Source: Chryseobacterium binzhouense
GTDB taxonomy: Bacteria > Bacteroidota > Bacteroidia > Flavobacteriales > Weeksellaceae
DNA length: 64,000 nt
Direction of reading: 5' to 3'
NCBI RefSeq assembly: GCF_007474545.1
Contig: NZ_VKOG01000002.1
Location: 310,001 to 374,000, forward strand
The position numbers and the translations under genes are program-made. Below are positions 43,993 to 52,032 of the stretch, one piece after another. The stretch's first letter is position 1, and the number at the start of each line of letters is the position of its first letter. A model generated the notes under the pieces. The model ran no database searches. It saw only the letters and a list, made by a program, of their open reading frames with translations, and was not told the DNA's origin.

Positions 43993-45033
43993 TCAATTGA
44001 GCTTTGCCGTGAGCTTTTTATATTGCTTTTCAGCATTTTTGCCTTCATACAGAATTCCGTAAATGGTATCAATAATAGGAAGCTTCAAGCCTTTTTCTTT
44101 TGCCGTCTTATAGATAGAATCTGCTGCATAATATCCTTCTGCGACCATGTTCATAGACTGTATTGCTGATTTCACAGTATAGCCTTTCCCGATGAGGTTA
44201 CCTAGATTTCTATTCCTCGAAAATAATGAATACGCCGTCACAAGCAAATCGCCGAGATAGGCACTTTCATTCACATCTCTTGGAGCTTCATAAATTGCTT
44301 CCAGAAAAATTTCCATTTCGCGGATGGCATTAGAAACAAATACTGCCGTAAAATTGTCTCCATAACCCAAACCACTGGCAATACCTGCACCAATCGCAAA
44401 AATATTTTTGAGAATTGCACTATACTCATTCCCCAAAATATCTTTACTGGAATGAACTTTAATAAAGTCTGAGTTGAAAATATCTACCAGCTTCTGAGAC
44501 ACCTCATCTTCTACTGTTGCCAAAGTAAGATAAGAAAGTCTTTCCATCGCAACCTCCTCTGCATGACATGGTCCCGCAATAACTGCCTGATTTCTAAAAC
44601 CTATCTGAAATTCTTCTTTAAGGTAATGTGCCACTACATCATTTACTTTCGGAATAATACCTTTAATAGCCGATACAAATATTTTATCCCTGTAATCGCA
44701 TTTCATTTTATCCAGTGTATCCGACAGATAAATGGAGGGAGTTGCCAGAACTACAATATCACACGACGATACCAACTCGTTGATGTCTGTTGTAAGCTTT
44801 AAACTTTTCAAATTAAAATTTACTGCCGTAAGATAAGTAGGATTGTGACCTCTGAGTTCTATTGCTCCTTTTACAAATTCGTTTCTTACACACCAATGAA
44901 CGGTTTTACAGTTCTCAACCAGCATTTTCACGATTGCCGTTGCAAAACTTCCGCTCCCTACAACTCCAACAGCCACATCATTTTTAGATTTCTTACCCGT
45001 TGTACTGTCTGAATTATTTTTCTTTTTAGCCAT
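43993..45033 (-). CDS. gpsA: NAD(P)-dependent glycerol-3-phosphate dehydrogenase
   Basis: A 346-residue enzyme that reduces dihydroxyacetone phosphate to sn-glycerol 3-phosphate for phospholipid synthesis. The Rossmann motif reads V-G-V-V-G-S-G-S-F-A-T near 22-32, a catalytic Lys lies in S-A-I-K-G, and L-K-N-I-F-A-I-G-A-G-I is near 208. The first 18 or so residues are a Lys/Ser/Asn-rich extension not essential to the fold. The length is normal. Confidence 0.94.
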   Translation of the reverse strand: MAKKKNNSDSTTGKKSKNDVAVGVVGSGSFATAIVKMLVENCKTVHWCVRNEFVKGAIELRGHNPTYLTAVNFNLKSLKLTTDINELVSSCDIVVLATPSIYLSDTLDKMKCDYRDKIFVSAIKGIIPKVNDVVAHYLKEEFQIGFRNQAVIAGPCHAEEVAMERLSYLTLATVEDEVSQKLVDIFNSDFIKVHSSKDILGNEYSAILKNIFAIGAGIASGLGYGDNFTAVFVSNAIREMEIFLEAIYEAPRDVNESAYLGDLLVTAYSLFSRNRNLGNLIGKGYTVKSAIQSMNMVAEGYYAADSIYKTAKEKGLKLPIIDTIYGILYEGKNAEKQYKKLTAKLN

Positions 45034-45256
45034 AATGAAGATGTGAACTGCAAATATATTAAAACCGTAACATATAAAAACTTTATTTACCTATAAAACC
45101 GCTGGCTTAATGAAAAAGGTTACATTCAACACAATTAAAATTATAAAATTGCGTTTATATCTCTTGTTGTTCAAATTTTATTTAAGAATCATCATAAAAA
45201 TATATTTTTAATTAAATTTGCCATCTTAAAACCTTTATTAAATTCTAAAAAAGAAA

Positions 45257-46246
45257 ATGAAGAAATTTTTAAGCAGCAAAAAGAAAGTAACCTTTACTTT
45301 AGGAAGTTTACTATTGATCGTTTTTGCACAAAGCATCTTTATTGCTAGATTATTTTCCGAAAAAGACGATAAGAATTATGAAGTGAACCTTGTGAAAATC
45401 AATACCGAGAAAGACAGTATAGATTACCTGAAAATGAAATCGGATCTTGGCTTGGTAGACAAAACAATTACTCAGCTTAACTCTTTTCTTAAAGCAAAAA
45501 ATATAACAAACGAAAAGCTGATGGTACTTGATCAGGACAGTATTTCAAATTCAATTTATCTGGCTAAACAAACCAACCGATACAGCCAGTATCTGATGGA
45601 TCTTCAGAAAAAGCTGATGTACGTTCCTTTGGGAATGCCAAGTGAAGGATATATTTCTTCCAACTTTGGAATCAGAAAAAATCCCATTCCTTACAAAACA
45701 GTGTATGCTTCAGTAAAACCTGAATCTGCAGCAAATGTTACCGCATCTGCTCCTAAACCGGAAATAAAAGCTGAACCTGTTGAAAAAACCATTGAACTGA
45801 CTGACAGCTACGGAAATAAAAGAGAAGTAAAGGTAATGGTAACTCCGAAAACTAATACAGCTGCCACTACAGCTCCAGCTATTGCTAAAAACCCAGTACA
45901 ATCTGCTAATAATGCTCCCGCAGAAGCTGATCAAATGCAGTTTCATAAAGGACTGGATATTGCTCTGCCATCCGGTTCAGATGTAAAAGCAACCGCAGCT
46001 GGAACGGTCATTTTTTCAGGGCAGAAAAGCGGATATGGAAATTGTGTAATCATTTCTCACGGTAACGGCTTAGCAACTCTTTACGGACACCTTTCCCAAC
46101 TTGTCGCTAAAACCAATGACAAAGTAAAAGTGGGGCAGGTTATTGCAAAATCCGGAAATTCGGGACGTTCTACGGGACCTCATTTACATTATGAAGTTCA
46201 TAAAAATAATACTCCTGTGAATCCCAAATTATTTATGAATATGTAA
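45257..46246 (+). CDS. M23-family peptidoglycan hydrolase
   Basis: A 329-residue membrane-anchored protein: an N-terminal hydrophobic segment (about 10-30), a helical stem, a Pro/Ala/Lys-rich linker (about 150-225) and a C-terminal zinc metallopeptidase domain with zinc ligands in H-K-G-L-D and H-L-H-Y-E. Such enzymes cut peptide cross-links in the wall, and the coiled stem suggests an EnvC-like or divisome role. A strong terminator follows. Confidence 0.9.
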   Translation: MKKFLSSKKKVTFTLGSLLLIVFAQSIFIARLFSEKDDKNYEVNLVKINTEKDSIDYLKMKSDLGLVDKTITQLNSFLKAKNITNEKLMVLDQDSISNSIYLAKQTNRYSQYLMDLQKKLMYVPLGMPSEGYISSNFGIRKNPIPYKTVYASVKPESAANVTASAPKPEIKAEPVEKTIELTDSYGNKREVKVMVTPKTNTAATTAPAIAKNPVQSANNAPAEADQMQFHKGLDIALPSGSDVKATAAGTVIFSGQKSGYGNCVIISHGNGLATLYGHLSQLVAKTNDKVKVGQVIAKSGNSGRSTGPHLHYEVHKNNTPVNPKLFMNM

Positions 46247-46274
46247 CGAGTACAAAATAAGAGTATAACTTATA

Positions 46275-46308
46275 AACGTCGAAACCTTGGTTTCGACGTT
46301 TTTTTTAT
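46275..46308 (+). terminator. Strong terminator after the M23 peptidase gene
   Basis: AACGTCGAAACC and GGTTTCGACGTT form a 12-bp stem with a 2-base loop and an 8-T tail. Confidence 0.93.
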
Positions 46309-46332
46309 CAGATCAATTTATCTTAAACCATT

Positions 46333-46983
46333 TTAATAGGCAGCTGTAAAACGTTCACGAATATGATTATTCTGCTCCAGTTCATCTACCAAGACCACCG
46401 CTACATCTTCCACAGAAAGTATACTTCTGCCATTTTCGTCAAAGACAGGATTTTCAAGCCCGGTTCGGTATGTTCCGGTTCTTACTCCTGCAGTTCCCTG
46501 ATGCATTTCGATTGCAGGACTAAAAAAAGTCCAGTCCAAAGTCTCGTTTTCTTTAATTTTATTGAGATAATCTCTTGCCGCTGTTGCCCCCGGTTTAATA
46601 TCAGAAGGAAAATTTTCACTATCTACCAACTGCTGCCCATCAATGTACAAACTACCTGCTCCGCCTACCGTAATAAATCTTTTAACTCCCGACATTTCTA
46701 CTGCCTTTTCTATATTAACTGAACCATTTAAGAAATCATCATAAAGGTTAGGATTCGTCCAGCCTGCATTAAAAGCATTGATTACCGCATCATTGCCTTT
46801 AAGATTTTCAACAAGAGCTTCAATATTATTTACATCAACACTTTTGGCGGTCACATTTTCATTTTGCTTAACCTTTGAAGCATCTCTTACAATAGCTTCT
46901 ACTTTATAACCTCTGTTTTCGAGTTCTTTTACAACCTGAGTTCCTACAAAACCGGTCGCTCCTATTACTGCTACTTTTTTCAT
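46333..46983 (-). CDS. NAD(P)-binding Rossmann protein, atypical short-chain dehydrogenase
   Basis: A 216-residue protein with G-A-T-G-F-V-G at 8-14 and V-I-N-A-F-N-A-G near 70, as in the NmrA-like/SDR-a group. These reduce or sense NAD(P)H. No catalytic Y-x-x-x-K is obvious. The Rrf2-family gene lies directly upstream on the same strand, and a shared operator motif occurs before both genes, so it is probably Rrf2-controlled. Confidence 0.85.
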   Translation of the reverse strand: MKKVAVIGATGFVGTQVVKELENRGYKVEAIVRDASKVKQNENVTAKSVDVNNIEALVENLKGNDAVINAFNAGWTNPNLYDDFLNGSVNIEKAVEMSGVKRFITVGGAGSLYIDGQQLVDSENFPSDIKPGATAARDYLNKIKENETLDWTFFSPAIEMHQGTAGVRTGTYRTGLENPVFDENGRSILSVEDVAVVLVDELEQNNHIRERFTAAY

Positions 46984-46998
46984 GTGATTAATTATTAA

Positions 46999-47020
46999 TT
47001 GTAATAAAATTTGTTACATT
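46999..47020 (-). promoter_or_regulatory. Rrf2 operator candidate before the SDR gene
   Basis: TGTAA-N9-TTACA dyad, 18 of 22 bases identical to the site at 47479-47500 that precedes the Rrf2 gene. Confidence 0.6.
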
Positions 47021-47035
47021 TTTAAATAAAATTTT

Positions 47036-47446
47036 TTAACTGAACTGATCAGTAAAATCTTTTAAGGATTTCGTTTCTAAAAACTGAAGCACCAAATCAT
47101 TTGTCTCTTCAAAAAGACAATTTAATTTGGCATTAATATCTTTACCTACAGAACATGCAGGATTTGGATTAAGATTTTTTTTACCCAGAACTTCAGAGTT
47201 TTTAACAGCCGTATAAATTTCAGAAAGGCTTATTTCAGAAGCACTTTTTGACAACTGACTCCCTCCAATTTTACCTTGACGGCTTATAATTAAACCAGCA
47301 TCTTTTAACACGCCAATTTCTTTTCGTACCATTACAGGATTAATATTAATGCTGCCCGCAATCCAATCAGAAGTAAGAAACTCCTGAGGAAATTTTGACA
47401 AAATCGTCATGATATGTACTGCAGTTGCAAATCTTGTATTATTCAT
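47036..47446 (-). CDS. Rrf2-family transcriptional regulator
   Basis: A 136-residue winged helix-turn-helix repressor: family start around residue 8 (T-A-V-H-I-M-T-I-L), recognition region P-V-M-V-R-K-E-I-G, then G-G-S-Q-L-S-K. There are two Cys in the protein (P-A-C-S-V-G and L-N-C-L-F), fewer than the three that bind an Fe-S cluster in IscR/NsrR, so a thiol-based sensor is more likely. The operator motif upstream suggests it represses itself and the next gene. Confidence 0.88.
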   Translation of the reverse strand: MNNTRFATAVHIMTILSKFPQEFLTSDWIAGSININPVMVRKEIGVLKDAGLIISRQGKIGGSQLSKSASEISLSEIYTAVKNSEVLGKKNLNPNPACSVGKDINAKLNCLFEETNDLVLQFLETKSLKDFTDQFS

Positions 47447-47478
47447 CTCTGATGCTGCAAATGTAACACAATTTTAAA

Positions 47479-47500
47479 TTGTAACAAAATAAATTACATT
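47479..47500 (-). promoter_or_regulatory. Rrf2 operator candidate before the Rrf2 gene
   Basis: TGTAA-N9-TTACA dyad matching 46999-47020. A further TGTAACA lies about 17 bp to the left (47462). Confidence 0.6.
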
Positions 47501-47511
47501 AAAATAAACAA

Positions 47512-47538
47512 AAAACCATCTGATATACAAATGGTTTT
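47512..47538 (-). terminator. Terminator after the FKBP gene
   Basis: AAAACCAT and ATGGTTTT form an 8-bp stem around an 11-base loop, just beyond the FKBP stop on the minus strand. Confidence 0.55.
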
Positions 47539-47554
47539 AATGATATTCTACCGA

Positions 47555-47989
47555 TTATTTGATGTCAAGCAACTCCACAATAAATACCAAAGTACTGTTG
47601 GGACCAATCTCTTTACTGATCTGCTGATCTCCGTAAGCCAAATGAGGCGGAATGATAAGTTTCCACTTGCTTCCGACAGACATTAACTGTAATGCTTCCG
47701 TCCATCCTTTAATTACTTTATTTAAAGGAAATGATGCTGGTGTACCTCTTTTCACCGAGCTGTCAAATACCTTCCCTGCAATAGTTGTTCCGTGATAATG
47801 ACATTTCACCATAGATTTCGGTCCGGGTTTTTCGCCATCTCCTTCTGTTATAATTTCGTACTGTAAACCGCTTGGCAATTGTACCACCGATTCTCTTTTT
47901 CCGTATTCAAGCATATATTCCTGACCTTCTTTCAGGTTTTTTTCTGCCAATTCTTTTTTACGTTTAAATAACATATCTGCTACTCCCAT
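47555..47989 (-). CDS. FKBP-type peptidyl-prolyl isomerase
   Basis: A 144-residue isomerase with a short helical lead (about 1-35) and a complete FKBP domain: V-K-C-H-Y-H-G-T, G-K-V-F-D-S-S and I-P-P-H-L-A-Y-G-D-Q. There is no signal peptide, so it acts in the cytoplasm as a folding helper. Confidence 0.93.
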   Translation of the reverse strand: MGVADMLFKRKKELAEKNLKEGQEYMLEYGKRESVVQLPSGLQYEIITEGDGEKPGPKSMVKCHYHGTTIAGKVFDSSVKRGTPASFPLNKVIKGWTEALQLMSVGSKWKLIIPPHLAYGDQQISKEIGPNSTLVFIVELLDIK

Positions 47990-48100
47990 ATTTTTTTATT
48001 GCAAAGATATGGTTTAAGATTGGAAGCTGAACAAGAGCTGCAATAGTAATAAAAAAGACTCTACCGAAATAAAGCCTTAATTTATAATGAATTTAGAATA

Positions 48101-49126
48101 TTAAAGTTTTTCAATTTTCTTGTCAGGAAATAAAACTGATGCAAGAACCGATATCAGCAAAACTCCTCCAACGATTCCCAAAGAAACAGGAGACGGAATG
48201 TGAAACCACGGAGCAATCAACATTTTAACACCGATGAAAGACAAAATCACCGCCAAACCATAAGGCAGTTTGCTAAACATGTGAATAAAATTTGCCAATA
48301 GAAAATAAAGAGATCTCAACCCTAAAATAGCAAAAATATTTGACGTATAAAGGATAAAAGGATCTTTAGAAATTGCAAAAATTGCAGGAATAGAATCTAC
48401 TGCAAAAAGAACATCTGTAAATTCAATTACCGCCACAACTACCAAAAGCGGCGTTGCCATTTTTATCCCGTTTTGAACCGTGAAAAATTTGTCACCGTCA
48501 TAATTATCCGAAACCTTCCAAAATCGTTTAATCAGTCTCGCACCTGCTGTATTACTGTAATCTTCATCTTCATCATCATCTCCACCACCCCAGGATTTTA
48601 TTCCTGCGTAAACCAGAAACAATCCGAACAAAGTCATCACTACATTAATTTTTACAGGATATCCGAAAATATTCATTTCAGGCAGATAGGTTAAGTTAAT
48701 CAATCCAACACCTGCAAAAATGAAGATTGCCCTGAAAATCAATGCCCCGATAATCCCCCAGAAAAGAACCTTATGATGAAGATGTTTCGGAACTTTGAAA
48801 AAACCGAAAACCAAGATAAATACGAATAGGTTATCAACCGAAAGCGCTTTTTCAATCCAATAGGCAGCCTGGTATTGCGTAAATTTCTCTATCGCTATTT
48901 CGTGGCTTCCGGGACCCATATCAGAATTGTAAACCCAATATACCACTCCTGAAAACACCATAGACAGCGAGATCCATACAACAGACCATATAGTCGCTTC
49001 TTTAGAAGAAACTTCATGACTCTTTTTGTTAAAAACTCCTAAATCAAGTAGCAGCATAACGATAACCGTTACGGCAAATCCCCATACCAAACCGGGATGA
49101 AGATCTAAAATATTCTGATGATCCAC
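48101..49126 (-). CDS. terC: TerC-family membrane protein
   Basis: A 341-residue protein with about 9 membrane segments and the TerC/Alx signature F-T-D-V-L-F-A-V-D-S-I-P-A near 220-232, with acidic residues inside the membrane. Relatives export Mn2+ or act in tellurite resistance. The start is a GTG at 49126. It sits 0.1 kb downstream of the TelA gene on the same strand. A short acidic loop (D-D-D-E-D-E-D) lies between helices. Confidence 0.92.
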   Translation of the reverse strand: MDHQNILDLHPGLVWGFAVTVIVMLLLDLGVFNKKSHEVSSKEATIWSVVWISLSMVFSGVVYWVYNSDMGPGSHEIAIEKFTQYQAAYWIEKALSVDNLFVFILVFGFFKVPKHLHHKVLFWGIIGALIFRAIFIFAGVGLINLTYLPEMNIFGYPVKINVVMTLFGLFLVYAGIKSWGGGDDDEDEDYSNTAGARLIKRFWKVSDNYDGDKFFTVQNGIKMATPLLVVVAVIEFTDVLFAVDSIPAIFAISKDPFILYTSNIFAILGLRSLYFLLANFIHMFSKLPYGLAVILSFIGVKMLIAPWFHIPSPVSLGIVGGVLLISVLASVLFPDKKIEKL

Positions 49127-49234
49127 TTAAAAAAATTTATTGTAAAAAATTAACATTCGTAAAGATACAGCTATTACAGTATTTTCATTAAAAAAATATA
49201 AATTACATATCAAATTTGATCAGCCTGGATTTAA

Positions 49235-50362
49235 TCAGTTACTTTTAATTATTGATTTAAGCTCTTTTTCTAAAGTTTCAAGATCCTGATCAAGCTTTCT
49301 GCGGTTTTCATTTCCCTGCTTCTGGATAGCTTTAACTTCATTAAGAGTATTGATCAGCAAAGAAGTAGTTTCTCTTAAACTTTCAGCTGAAATAATGGTT
49401 TTCTCATTAGCTCGGGCAACATTTTTAGAATTTTCATTTAAACGTTCCGCATTTTTCTTAAGAATTTTTTCAGTTGTAGAAGAAACCTTTTGCTGAATTT
49501 CAATATTTTGCTGCTGCCGGTGCATAGCAACAGCTAAGGAAAGCTGATTTTTCCATACAGGTAGTGTAGTATTGAGTATTGTCTGTGCTTTCTCAGCAAT
49601 TGAAATATTGTTGTTTTGTACTAATCTTATTTGAGGAAGGGATTGCAACAAAATAAAACGTACTACCTTTAAATCCGCAAGCCTCCTGTCTAATCTTAAG
49701 ATAAAATCTCTTTTATCAGCTATCTGATAATCAGCATAATTTTGCAAATTCAATTCCATTCCCGAAAGTTCATCATTTGCTTTACGCATCCTTATATAAC
49801 CTGCAATAATAAGTTCTTCAATGGCTTTAATTGAATTTATATTGCTATCAAAAATATTTTGTAAAACCGCATTATCTTTAGTGGAGATAATGATTCCAGC
49901 GTTTACTTTTTGGGAAATCCGTTCAATATTGTTGGTAATTTTATCATATTTAGCAAAAATATTATCAACCTCAGTGAAAATTTTACTCATAAATGGCAGT
50001 CTACCAAGCAAGCTTTTTACTTTATTCCCCTGCAATTCATCAATATCAATATAATTTAACTCTATTAAAAGATTATTGATTAATTCCCCAATTTCTCCTG
50101 AGTTTGATTTACGCACATTTGTTAAAAAACTGTCGCTTTGATTTGCCAGCAATTTCTGAAGCTCAGAACCATAATTCACTACAGAAGAAGCGCTTTTCTC
50201 ATCAATAGAATCTGCTACTTTTCCATATTTTTTGAGATCTTCATCTGTTAAATGACCCAAATCTACGTTTCCTTCTCTATCAACTACAAGCATTTGATAA
50301 TTATCCGTTTCTTTATTGCTGCTATGTAATATATTGCTAAATTGTTTTTCTTCGTTTTCCAT
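49235..50362 (-). CDS. telA: Toxic anion resistance protein TelA
   Basis: A 375-residue, mostly helical, soluble protein of the TelA family, named for tellurite and toxic-anion resistance. The core L-P-F-M-S-K-I region, the long coiled-coil helices and the Q-x-x-L-S-L-A-V stretch near 280 fit. The molecular role remains poorly known, and it is usually part of stress-related clusters. It is followed by terC on the same strand, and the large stress operon lies nearby. Confidence 0.88.
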   Translation of the reverse strand: MENEEKQFSNILHSSNKETDNYQMLVVDREGNVDLGHLTDEDLKKYGKVADSIDEKSASSVVNYGSELQKLLANQSDSFLTNVRKSNSGEIGELINNLLIELNYIDIDELQGNKVKSLLGRLPFMSKIFTEVDNIFAKYDKITNNIERISQKVNAGIIISTKDNAVLQNIFDSNINSIKAIEELIIAGYIRMRKANDELSGMELNLQNYADYQIADKRDFILRLDRRLADLKVVRFILLQSLPQIRLVQNNNISIAEKAQTILNTTLPVWKNQLSLAVAMHRQQQNIEIQQKVSSTTEKILKKNAERLNENSKNVARANEKTIISAESLRETTSLLINTLNEVKAIQKQGNENRRKLDQDLETLEKELKSIIKSN

Positions 50363-51216
50363 GATTTATATTTTAATAGTAGTAACAGTGACTACACAAT
50401 ACAAGCAGTAAGTTACATAAATTTTCAATTACATAAGCAAAAAAACTGTTATTAAATAGGATTTTTTTCATTAACTAATCAAAATTTAAATCATCAAAAC
50501 GAAATTAAAATAAATTCAAAAATAAATACCATTTAATAAATATACCATAAAATAAAATTGCAAAAAAACAACACCTAAAAGAGAACTTAAATTAAGATAT
50601 TATCACACTTGTGGTAATAAAAATATTAATAAGACACCATCTTTTAACATTTCTTGATAAATCAAACAAAACTTAAAAAAACATCAACTAAAATAACTAA
50701 TAGAAACAATATAAAAATAACAAAACACTATTCAAAAAAAAGAATAAATATATATGATCTAAAATAAATTAATTATTGTTACATATTTAATAAAACAGAA
50801 AAATAGTTTGTAACTCCTGTTTTTTTTTATAAATTTGACACAAGTAATACCTAATAACCCTGAAACAAATAAGATTTTAAATCTTACAGCTAAATACAAT
50901 CATAACCATCTTGAGTTGCTTTAATTGAATAATTTAACTCACAAAATTTAGATTATATTTAATTATCATGGGAATTGCAGCGTACTGCAAATGGTGTACT
51001 ATTTTACAACCACACCGATCACAAAACACAAATTGCTGAAAATCAAAATTTTACAGTTGAATGCAAATTTAATATTGTAAAGTAATGATACAGCTTTAAT
51101 AAATTATCTTTTAATAATTAAAAGATAATTCACTTTTCCCTATTACAAAGCTCTCATAATCACTTCTTTACTATATTAAATACGATTAATTTAAAAATAA
51201 TTAGTTTTTAATAAAA
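50363..51216. other. 854-bp gene-poor AT-rich region
   Basis: No convincing gene is seen. On the plus strand a consensus promoter (TTTG at 50807-50810, 19 bp, TAAATTTG at 50830-50837) starts a leader of about 370 nt before the next gene. A perfect 29-bp palindrome with arms AATTATCTTTTAAT lies at 51102-51130. A short open stretch at 50963-51085 has no start codon. Confidence 0.55.
51102..51130. repeat. Perfect 14-1-14 palindrome
   Basis: Arms AATTATCTTTTAAT and ATTAAAAGATAATT enclose a single A. It lies 86 bp upstream of the first HTH gene and could be an operator or a leader hairpin. Confidence 0.6.
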
Positions 51217-51636
51217 ATGTTATATAAAAATATCCACATAGGGAAGTACATCAAAGAAATGGTAGCAAACAAAGAAATTTCTTTGGAACGAATCTGCAAT
51301 TTTTTGGGAAAAGATGAAGATTTTGTAGAAAAAGTATATGAAAGTCCATCAATAGACACCGACATTCTTTTAAGATGGAGCAAACTTCTTGAATTTGATT
51401 TTTTCAGATTGTATACTTCACACCTCATTCTGTATGCTCCTCCTTCTGCAGCCAACAAGAAAACGGATAAAAAAAACGACACCACTCCTAAATTCAGAAA
51501 AAATATTTATACGCAGGAGATTAAAGATTTTATTCTGGGAAGAATAGAATCCGGCGAAATGACTCAGGCAGAAGTAATCAAAGAATATTCAATTCCGAAA
51601 AGCACGCTGCACCGCTGGATTCTGAAAAAAAGTTAA
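51217..51636 (+). CDS. Helix-turn-helix protein, transposase-like (first of a pair)
   Basis: A 139-residue protein whose N-terminal half (I-G-K-Y-I-K-E-M-V ... L-L-R-W-S-K-L-L) looks like a small helical DNA-binding domain. The C-terminal half ends in an IS3 OrfA-like helix-turn-helix (G-E-M-T-Q-A-E-V-I-K-E-Y and S-T-L-H-R-W). No catalytic transposase domain or terminal repeat is seen. I recall such proteins as frequent in Chryseobacterium genomes. It may be domesticated. Confidence 0.6.
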   Translation: MLYKNIHIGKYIKEMVANKEISLERICNFLGKDEDFVEKVYESPSIDTDILLRWSKLLEFDFFRLYTSHLILYAPPSAANKKTDKKNDTTPKFRKNIYTQEIKDFILGRIESGEMTQAEVIKEYSIPKSTLHRWILKKS

Positions 51637-51663
51637 CACCAACAATCAAACTATAGTATTCTT

Positions 51664-51990
51664 ATGAGACCAAATTACAATAAGATCTATCAGGATCTTT
51701 TGAAAATGCAGTATCCTGAAAAACTGGAATGTCCGAAAGTAAGGGAACAGCTTACGAGACTAGATTCTACCGAAGAAATTTTAAAGCTTAATGAAAAGAT
51801 TTTCAAACCCACAAAAGAAACAGCAAAAACCAATCAACAGCTTAAAACGTATGATAAAAAAACTATGCTGAAGTTGTTAAGTTACCAAAAAAAACATGAT
51901 TTATCTACCAGTTTCATGTCCAGAAAATACAAAATCAGTCGGACAACTTTTTCAAAATGGAAAAAAATTCTTGAAAGTGAACTGGCTTAA
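51664..51990 (+). CDS. Helix-turn-helix protein (second of a pair)
   Basis: A 108-residue basic protein with a C-terminal helix-turn-helix (D-L-S-T-S-F-M-S-R-K-Y and S-R-T-T-F-S-K-W), similar in design to the end of the gene just upstream. The two genes are 27 bp apart and probably co-transcribed. A bidirectional terminator follows. Confidence 0.6.
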   Translation: MRPNYNKIYQDLLKMQYPEKLECPKVREQLTRLDSTEEILKLNEKIFKPTKETAKTNQQLKTYDKKTMLKLLSYQKKHDLSTSFMSRKYKISRTTFSKWKKILESELA

Positions 51991-52000
51991 TTTAAAAAAA

Positions 52001-52030
52001 AATACTACGTAAAAAACGTAGTATTTTTTT
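52001..52030. terminator. Bidirectional terminator between convergent genes
   Basis: AATACTACGT and ACGTAGTATT form a 10-bp stem with A and T runs on both sides. It serves the HTH pair and the large ATPase gene. Confidence 0.85.
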
Positions 52031-52032
52031 TA

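Noticed and set aside
50963-51085. Open stretch reading L-S-W-E-L-Q-R-T-A-N-G and Y-N-H-x-D-H-K-T-Q, reminiscent of a WW domain
   Set aside because: No start codon, short, in an AT-rich leader, and WW domains are rare in bacteria. Probably chance or a remnant.
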